Source: Acanthacorydalis orientalis (Eukaryota > Arthropoda > Insecta > Megaloptera > Corydalidae). From it: a stretch of 64,000 nucleotides of DNA. Below the pieces are notes generated by a model. It had not been told where the DNA came from, did no database searches, and worked only from the letters and a program-made list of their open reading frames with translations. Positions 55,942 to 64,000 of this stretch are shown one piece after another. Every line of letters begins with the position of its first letter. The stretch's first letter is position 1. Location: positions 21,745,012-21,809,011 of the forward strand of contig CM068313.1 of NCBI GenBank assembly GCA_034766995.1, given 5' to 3'. The translations under genes and the position numbers were made by a program.

Positions 55942-56650
55942 GCAATTGCGTGAATTTTGCATATGGATGCGTAAGTAGTTTTTGCTCACAAATAAATTAT
56001 CACAAAGTTTATAAGAATAAGGGTGATCTCCGGTATATTTTCCATAAACGTCGCATTTGAACAGTTTTTTCATTTATTATGTGTTTTTAAATGCATTGTC
56101 ATTCAATGTTTCTTGTTAAAATGTTGCATGGCTGCACACTTTACAATCCCAAGGTCTCTCTCCTTTATGAAACAACATATGACCTTTTAAACCAATTGTG
56201 TATGAAAAATTTTTACCACATATGTCATATGGGAACCTCCGTGCGATATGTGAGAGATGATATTAACGCGAATTATATGCTTTTTCCAGATCTCTCACTC
56301 GCTATATTGACGGATGGGTTCACATGAAAATTTGTGAGTACGAATATGTTTCCCAACGGCTTTTACTTGCGAACGTTATATTACAAATAGGACATTCCTG
56401 CCTCACTGTATTATGATTCACATCAATATTCTTATCTAACATTCTTTGATAATGAAACCCTTTATGACAATGACGGCATTTTACTTTATGTGACTGCGAA
56501 TGTTTTTTTTCGCATAAACGATAAAATTCACTACTGCAAATTTTACAAGAAACCTATCGATTTGGACCTATCGATTTTGTATACTAGTCTACGGTCTCGT
56601 AATTGTGATTTATTCTTGAAGTTTATTGCACTGATCACAACATTAATATC
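55942..56650 (-). pseudogene. Decayed zinc-finger terminal exon, 3' part (paralogue of 59297-60356)
   Basis: It is co-linear with the block at 59297-60050, with the same broken finger sequences, the same ATCGATTTTGT-type interruption and many shared indels. Frameshifts, stops and an internal insertion near 56255-56310 prevent translation. It is truncated upstream next to the (TC)n(TA)n array before exon J. Confidence 0.75.
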
Positions 56651-56717
56651 GTAAAATTGTAATTGAAAATTTAAATAAGAACAAATACTGAATATAAATG
56701 ATATACGTTTAAAAAGT

Positions 56718-56720
56718 AAA

Positions 56721-56797
<77 letters not shown>

Positions 56798-56802
56798 GTA
56801 TG
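56718..56802. repeat. (TC)n(TA)n(TATG)n compound microsatellite
   Basis: It lies between exon J and the decayed exon, at the edge of the duplicated block. The matching TA/TATG array before exon L is at 62369-62590. Confidence 0.9.
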
Positions 56803-56895
56803 TACACGAACATGATTCAACCGATAAGGCACATTCGAAAAAATTTAAAGAATATAAATTTAAAGTGTCCATAAAGATTATAAATGCATTAAATT

Positions 56896-57862
56896 TTAAA
56901 CATTCGCCATATTATGATTTTTCTTTTTATGCGCTACAAGAAGTGTCTTATTAATAAATTTCTTTTCACATAAAGTACATTCATAAGGTCTTTCGCCAGT
57001 ATGATAACGCATATGGACAACCAAACTCGTCCTCTGTGTAAACCTCTTTCCGCATTCGCTACACTGATAGGGTTTTTCACCAGTGTGCTGTCGCATATGT
57101 ACGCTCAGAGTTCTTTTTTTACTAAAACTTTTTCCACATATATCACAACTAATCGGTCTCATTCCACTATGTACAACTAAATGATCCACTAAACTAGGTT
57201 TCGTAGTCAGTATCTTTCCGCAAATGTCACAAGGAAACCCCTCATGGCTGCGCAAATGTTTTTTTAAATAACCACGTGTATTGTAAGTTTTGCCACACAC
57301 TTCACAAGTAAACACTGGCGCGACATAATTCGCATCGTGGAACACTTTATAATGTGTCTGATAGTTAAATTTATTTGCGAATGACTTTTTACATATTTCA
57401 CAATAACTCTCTACGCCAGCGTGTTCGCTTTCCACGTGCGTTTGTAATTCAGTCTTTTGCCTGAAACCTTGCTGGCAGTAACCGCATTTATATCCATTAT
57501 TTAAATGTTTGTCGCGATGTTTTCCTAAAGTCTTTTTTGAACCATATCCCTTACCGCATATATCGCAAATAAAAAATTTTCCTTTGAAATCATGTGTACT
57601 CATTTTGTGTTTCGTAAGATTCCAACTGTATCTGAAATATATATTGCATATATCGCAATGGTATCTCTTCTTAAATACGTGTAATCGATAATGATTTAGC
57701 CAATCATCCTTATATAAGAATACATCTTTACAACCGTTGCAGTGGTATCCGTCGTGCATACGAGTGTAACCTTCACCTTCCATCCATTCTGAAACCTGAT
57801 TCTCATCAGGAATTGACGACTGGTTATCAGTATATTCGTGTTTAACGTCTTCAGCAATTGTC
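56896..57862 (-). CDS. C2H2 zinc-finger terminal exon J (10 fingers), copy 1 of a recent duplicate
   Basis: The acceptor AG is at 57864-57863. The leftover base is G (phase 2), and the exon carries 321 aa. The linker [38 protein letters not shown] contains a VKHE SUMO-type motif. Ten fingers follow, from [17 protein letters not shown] to [19 protein letters not shown], with the array-wide penultimate finger [20 protein letters not shown]. It is almost identical to exon L 5.79 kb away: one amino-acid difference over the 295 residues compared, Gly here and Asp there in the sixth finger (CEVCGKTYN / CEVCDKTYN). An ATG in the linker allows internal initiation in principle. Confidence 0.9.
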
Positions 57863-58606
57863 CTGGAATTGGAGATTGTAACTGATCAATAATAACACTA
57901 TATACTTAACACGTAGTTTAAAGAAAAATATATTCTGTTTAATGACACTTTAGGGTCGTTTAACATACATCATGTATATTGCTTAAAACATTGCCTCATA
58001 CTTGTCAGTCACAATATACAAATTTGAATTGAAAATGGATTACAATACATGAAACTAAAGAGTAATATTAGTATATACAATAAAAAATTGTATTTTATAC
58101 TTGAACTATAACGACATTTTTCTATTAGTGAACTTTTAGACAAGATTAAATTAAAGATTAAATTGGATATCTTATCAATGTCGCACCTGAAACAATGTTT
58201 TAAAAACAATTCTATTCACAATGATATCCATCCATCGCTTATCGAAATAAAAAATAATAATAAATTCCGAACTCACTAGAACATATATAAAAAATATTTA
58301 TACTTATACATTAGCATCTCTCATACATCAATTTATGCAAGAAATATTTGTGTATATACAAACTCAAACTTCGATGTTTTGCTACGGACTGAATTTATAA
58401 CATTTTAATATATTTTTTTATTGCCAATATATATAAAATTCAATTTTATATGAATAATATTATAAAGTCATTTTCCACAAACGAATCAATAATGAAAGTA
58501 TATGCCTACTTAAATATACCAAATTCAATAGCTCAAAGACTATGCAGAATTAATGTCAAATTATGAGAAAAACTATATCATGATATGAATTTTTAGTAAA
58601 TTAATA

Positions 58607-58648
<42 letters not shown>

Positions 58649-58656
<8 letters not shown>

Positions 58657-58736
58657 GAAAAGGGCACCTGTGTGAAATTTTTAATTATATATATATATAA
58701 TTAAAAATTTCACACAGGTGCCCTTTTCAATAGTTT
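58649..58736. repeat. Perfect 88-bp palindrome
   Basis: The left arm, beginning AAACTATTGAAAAGGGCACC, is an exact reverse complement of the right arm ending at 58736, around a TATATATATA centre. It lies directly next to a (TA)n array. Confidence 0.95.
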
Positions 58737-59099
58737 ACCAACATATTTCTTGAAACAAATTCTAGAAAAATCATTTGTTTTATAAATAAAATTTATTTAA
58801 CAATTAACATTAAATATTATAATCGTGAATTATTAGCTACACATAAATTTAATAAAAACATAGACATAAAATACGGGAAGGTACAAATGTTATACAAAAG
58901 CTTATATTCATGAAAAACTTATTTATTTTTATGAAATCTGATAACAATTCATAGTATTTTATAGTCTATTTATATCAGAATCAAAGAAGCAGATTCTAAT
59001 GGAGGTGATTTATTTTTAGAATTAAAATATAAATATAAAAAAAAATTAAAGACATCTAAAGACTTCAAATAAAATCTTAATTGTGCAATATGAATTTAT

Positions 59100-59104
<5 letters not shown>

Positions 59105-59170
<66 letters not shown>
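59105..59170. repeat. (TA)n microsatellite
   Basis: About 66 bp of TA. Confidence 0.95.
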
Positions 59171-59172
<2 letters not shown>

Positions 59173-59296
59173 TGAAATGTGTTAATATTTCACCAAAACT
59201 GTATACATGTACACTTTGACCACTTTATAGTCACTTATATTAAATGGAAATAACATAAGTTTCAAATGTAATAAACACGATCATAGAGAAATATGA

Positions 59297-60356
59297 TTAA
59301 ATATTCAAGGAATCGAGTAAATTTTGCATATGGATGCATAAAGAGTTCTTGCTCACGGAAGAATTATCACAAAGTTTACAAGGATATGGACATTCACTGG
59401 TATATGAACGCTCCTGAGTAAAACATTTTCCACAAATGTCACATTTGTACGATTTTCCATTCGTATGCATTCTTAAATGCACTGTCATTATATGTTTCTT
59501 GTTAAAACTTTTACCGTAAACTTCACAATTCCAAAGCCTTTTTCCTTTATGAATCAACATGACCTTTTAAATCATGTGCGTATGCGAAAATTTTACCACA
59601 TATGTCACACGGGAAACCTTCATGCGATTTAATGTGTCGCAGATAGCAACTACTGCATGATTTGTAAGTTTTAGCACATATCTCACATCTATATTGGCGA
59701 GTGGGGACATACGAGGATTTATGAGTTCGGATATGTTTTTCCCAACGAACTTTATTGCCAAATGTTTTATTGCAAATAGGACATTCCTGTCTCACTGCAT
59801 TCCGCTTCACATCAATATGCCTATCTAATATACTTTGATAATGGAACGTTTTGTCCCAATGAGGGCATTTCACTTTATATAACTGCGAATGATTATTTCA
59901 CAAAAACATGCCGAGCAAATGCGATAAAATTCTCTACAGCAAATTTTACAAGAAAATTTCGATCTATCGATTCTGTGCACTATTCCATCGACTCTTAATT
60001 GTGATTTGTCTTTGAACAGTTTATTGCATTGATCACAACTGAATAAACGTGTACTACAATGAACATTTCGGTAGTGATACCTTCATTTGGCATGTATTTT
60101 GAATATTTACATACATAATATACAGAAAATTGTATCGTCCTTTCGGTAATAGTTCTCGGATTCATTCAATGTTTCATGTGATTTGGTATTTAAACTCTGA
60201 AACATAATATTAAGATCCAAGTTGGGATCATCTCGAATTTCATCTTTTACATCTATATGACAGTTTAATTCGTCAACAATTTCTTTATCGGTGTTGGATG
60301 TGAACGATACTTGTTCTTCATAAATTGGTTCTTGTTTTATTTTTGATATCAAATCC
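59297..60356 (-). pseudogene. Decayed zinc-finger terminal exon K
   Basis: The acceptor (AG at 60358-60357, leftover G, phase 2) and an 80-residue linker with IKQEP and VKDE motifs are intact. The first finger then hits a stop (IFCILCM-stop at about 60107). Beyond it the fingers continue in shifting frames: CDQCNKLFKDKSQL, CPHWDKTF (second Cys lost), [31 protein letters not shown] as in exon J, then a frameshift near 59550 and a final piece with lost Cys and His residues. Shared words show it is a sister of exon J/L. It may still be spliced to, giving a truncated finger-less isoform. Confidence 0.85.
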
Positions 60357-61069
60357 CTGGAATTGAAATGAATTAAATAAGGGAATAAAATTATTTAATT
60401 TGCATTTAAATTACAAAAGGCTTACACGGATTTCGTAGTTAATAAATAATAAATGTCTATTTCGTTAAAAGAAATTTCAGCTGTGAATAACAATTTCATC
60501 TAAATGAATAAATAAATATGCAAACAGTGAATTTACAACTTAGCTGCATAATATTTTCGATTTGCGTTCTGTATTTCCACAGAGATTAGTATCAAAATCA
60601 TTATTATTCATGAAGGATTAAGTATCTATTCCTAACTCACTTAATATTGAAAGAAATTAAATAATTCGTCTCTAAAATGTTATATACAGTAATCAATATA
60701 GCTAAACGCAATTACAGAAAACTCAATATTAATGCAGATACTAAATACATCAAATATTGTAATCACAAATCAATATCGCAAATAAGTTCAATTATGTATT
60801 AATAAAATATTTATAAGAATGCATAATCAGAAATTAAAGTTCATAAATATACTGTTTAGTTTTACATTATTTTTTTATGTTTTTAGTGTAATCTTAATAG
60901 GTATCTTAGGAAAAAAAATCAATTTCTTTCGTGATAATTCGATAATTAATTATGTAATACAGTTTAACACATACGTATTCTAACAACTGGTAAGTAAGAA
61001 ATGTGTCATAATTGTTTTGGGTCCATTTGGCGAAAGTATTACTATTCAAGTTTTTTCAAATAATATATG

Positions 61070-61152
<83 letters not shown>

Positions 61153-62368
61153 CGAATGTGAATATAACATGTAAATAGCGATATATTGCTATGAATCCAC
61201 ATATAAGAGAAACCTATTTTGTGCTTGAGAAAAACATTTTATTTACGAGAAATACTTAAGATTCCATTTGGGCCCTATTAGGAACACGACTACTTTTTTT
61301 ACTCCACGTACACATATACATATATATATATATCAGAATATTTCACGACTGCTGTAAACAGATGGTTAAGAAATAAGTAACGCAACAGATAAATGTTAAA
61401 TATTTTTATACAATGATTTACTTCAAACTACCTCTTATTAACTGAAAAATGATTATTAACTAAACAAAAAGTTATTACCTAACGATAAATTCAATTTTTA
61501 AGGAAACTAAGCGGGAGGTAAGAATATGTAATATAAATTAAAATTAAATTAAAAAACTAATAAATATAAATATAATAAATAAATATAATATAAATGAATA
61601 TGTAATATAAATATATTCGTATATAAACTTTGACTACATTAAACGAAAATTGTCATTTAATGTAGTCACTAAACTAAAACTGAATTATTATTTATAACTA
61701 AAACTGAATTATTTGTTTCCAGGAACTTTGTAAAGGTCACTTGAACGAATAAGCAAATGGTAAGAATATTAGTATGAGTACCAAATAATTTTATGTAAAT
61801 ATTTATGAAAAATCATTATTCTATTCAGTGATTCGAATTGTGTCTTATCCACTTACGGTTTTATGAAACGAATTGCAAATGAAAATCAAGAATCCATTGT
61901 ATATAAATAAAGTAACAATTTTTAACCAGTCACATTGCATTGAAATAATATTACAGATAACATACAATAAATGTAATTATACAAAATAACATTTAATATT
62001 CCACCAAATATATGAATTCATGCTTAAGAAGTTTTCATAAAAATACTGAATTCAACGTTCATTATTACAAAATGTTATACACAATTGCAGACGCTATTTA
62101 TACAAATTCCGGTTAACAAGATTCCAATTTTATAAGTGTGTGTATATATATATATAGTGTTTCGAAAAAGTCATGATTATAATTTACATATATAGTAAGA
62201 ACATTTTTTTTAATTTCATTTAAAGCATACAATAGCTCTGTGTCTAATTAATAGAAAACTTAATTTATAAAAAGGTAAATAAATTTGTTCCTTCAGTATT
62301 TTAAAAAAATGCACAATTTTCTCTCCAAAGTAAAAAACTAAGTTATAAATTTCACGAAAGTTACGGAT
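60357..62368. other. Spacer between decayed exon K and exon L
   Basis: AT-rich, no coding exon. A TA array lies at 61075-61150. A small hairpin (GACTACATTAAA and its complement, 12-bp arms) lies at about 61631-61666. Confidence 0.5.
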
Positions 62369-62590
<222 letters not shown>

Positions 62591-62685
62591 ACGCATAGGA
62601 ATATGATTCAATTGCTGAAGCACGTTCGAAAAAATTAAAAAAAAATAATTTAAAGTGTCCATAAAGATTATAAATGCATTAAATT

Positions 62686-63652
62686 TTAAACATTCGCCAT
62701 ATTATGATTTTTCTTTTTATGCGCTACAAGAAGTGTCTTATTAATAAATTTCTTTTCACATAAAGTGCATTCATAAGGTCTTTCGCCAGTATGATAACGC
62801 ATATGGACAACCAAACTCGTCCTCTGTGTAAACCTCTTTCCGCATTCGCTACACTGGTAGGGTTTTTCACCAGTGTGCTGTCGCATATGTACGCTCAGAG
62901 TTCTTTTTTTACTAAAACTTTTCCCGCATATATCACAACTAATCGGTCTCATTCCACTATGTACAACTAAATGATCCACTAAACTAGGTTTCGTAGTCAG
63001 TATCTTTCCGCAAATGTCACAAGGAAACCCCTCATGGCTGCGCAAATGTTTTTTTAAATAACCACGTGTATTGTAAGTTTTATCGCACACTTCACAAGTA
63101 AACACTGGCGCGACATAATTCGCATCGTGGAACACTTTATAATGTGTCTGATAGTTAAATTTATTTGCGAATGACTTTTTACATATTTCACAATAACTCT
63201 CTACGCCAGCGTGTTCGCTTTCCACGTGCGTTTGTAATTCAGTCTTTTGCCTGAAACCTTGCTGGCAGTAACCGCATTTATATCCATTATTTAAATGTTT
63301 GTCGCGATGTTTTCCTAAAGTCTTTTTTGAACCATATCCCTTACCGCATATATCGCAAATAAAAAATTTTCCTTTGAAATCATGTGTACTCATTTTGTGT
63401 TTCGTAAGATTCCAACTGTATCTGAAATATATATTGCAAATATCGCAATGGTATCTCTTCTTAAATACGTGTAATCGATAATGATTTAGCCAATCATCCT
63501 TATATAAGAATACATCTTTACAACCGTTGCAGTGGTATCCGTCGTGCATACGAGTGTAACCTTCACCTTCCATCCATTCTGAGACCTGATTCTCATCAGG
63601 AATTGACGACTGGTTATCAGTATATTCGTGTTTAACGTCTTCAGCAATTGTC
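62686..63652 (-). CDS. C2H2 zinc-finger terminal exon L (10 fingers), copy 2 of a recent duplicate
   Basis: The acceptor AG is at 63654-63653. The leftover base is G (phase 2), and the exon carries 321 aa. It is aligned base for base with exon J at a constant 5790-bp offset without indels from 56896 to 58144. The few coding differences are nearly all synonymous, apart from the Gly/Asp change produced by a cluster of three changes within six bases (TGCCAC versus ATCGCA, minus the frame). The exon keeps all Cys and His ligands, so both copies look functional. It is the closest terminal exon to the presumed shared 5' exon beyond the right edge. Confidence 0.9.
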
Positions 63653-64000
63653 CTGGAATTGGAGATTGTAACTGATCAATAATAACACTATATACTTAAC
63701 ACGTAGTTTAAAGAAAAATATATTCTGTTTAATGACACTTTAAGGTCGTTTAACAAACATCATGTACATTGCTTAAAACATTGCCTCATACTTGTCAGTC
63801 ACAATATACAAATTTGAATTAAAAATGGATTACAATACATGAAACTAAAGAGTAATATTACTATATACAATAAAATATTGTATTTTATACTTGAACTGTA
63901 ACGACATTTTTCTATTAGTGAACTTTTAGACAAGGTAACAAAATGCATAATTGCTCGTTTCGCGCTTAGAGATAAAAAATAAATTTTATTGTTATTTGTT
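63653..64000. other. Intron upstream of exon L, running off the window
   Basis: Near-identical to 57863-58144 up to 63934, then unrelated sequence. No coding exon appears before the window ends, so the upstream exon lies beyond 64000. Confidence 0.6.

Larger units (their letters stand above)
57863..59296. other. Intron/spacer upstream of exon J, including the duplication breakpoint
   Basis: The first 282 bp (57863-58144) are near-identical to 63653-63934. Similarity stops abruptly after GACAAG. TA arrays lie at 58617-58648 and 59105-59170. No coding exon is seen. Confidence 0.65.

Noticed and set aside
56091..56327. A 78-codon plus-strand gene
   Set aside because: It lies antisense to the decayed zinc-finger exon and includes its inserted segment. 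No motif.

Overview
This is a very AT-rich nuclear window, with intron-split genes, long (TA)n microsatellites and degenerate mariner, LINE and pogo-type remnants. It looks like an insect genome and probably not a fly: it carries an intact FIH (HIF1AN) gene, which Drosophila lacks. Hymenoptera fits the base composition and the long tandem C2H2 zinc-finger block, but the order is an inference.

Left part (1-30 kb): repeat-rich spacer; an effector-type caspase (+, 5 exons, 4628-8082); FIH/HIF1AN (-, 5 exons, 11702-13012) head to head with polynucleotide kinase 3'-phosphatase PNKP (+, 4 exons, 13696-16057); a TMCC-family ER membrane coiled-coil gene (-, 10 exons, 20711-24328); a one-exon GSKIP gene (-, 25124-25465); and an F-box gene (-, 27565-29793). 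The exon joins were worked out by hand: all splice phases close and the proteins have family-typical lengths (368, 335, 539, 584, 113 and 419 aa). From 29.8 to 32.7 kb there are only decayed mariner pieces.

Right part (32.7-64 kb): eleven intact C2H2 zinc-finger coding blocks (9-11 fingers each) plus two decayed ones, all on the minus strand. Every one of the twelve blocks whose 5' end can be read begins at a splice acceptor. Each enters in the same phase (one leftover base, intron phase 2), and that base is always a purine. Several blocks have no in-frame ATG before or within their first fingers, and the gaps between blocks (as short as about 740 bp) hold no first exon. The simplest reading is one giant locus with shared 5' exon(s) beyond the right edge, spliced alternatively to many complete zinc-finger terminal exons. 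This has the logic of Drosophila lola or mod(mdg4), but with long finger arrays. The array is still evolving: one terminal exon is duplicated at about 99% identity (57 kb and 63 kb), each copy with a decayed sister exon next to it, and one exon has lost the paralogues' stop codon.

Other signals: three palindromes at (TA)n tracts, one with 115-bp arms identical as far as I can read; a 1.3-kb dead mariner with both terminal inverted repeats; a 215-bp pogo/Tigger-type MITE with TA target duplications; and a LINE reverse-transcriptase remnant.
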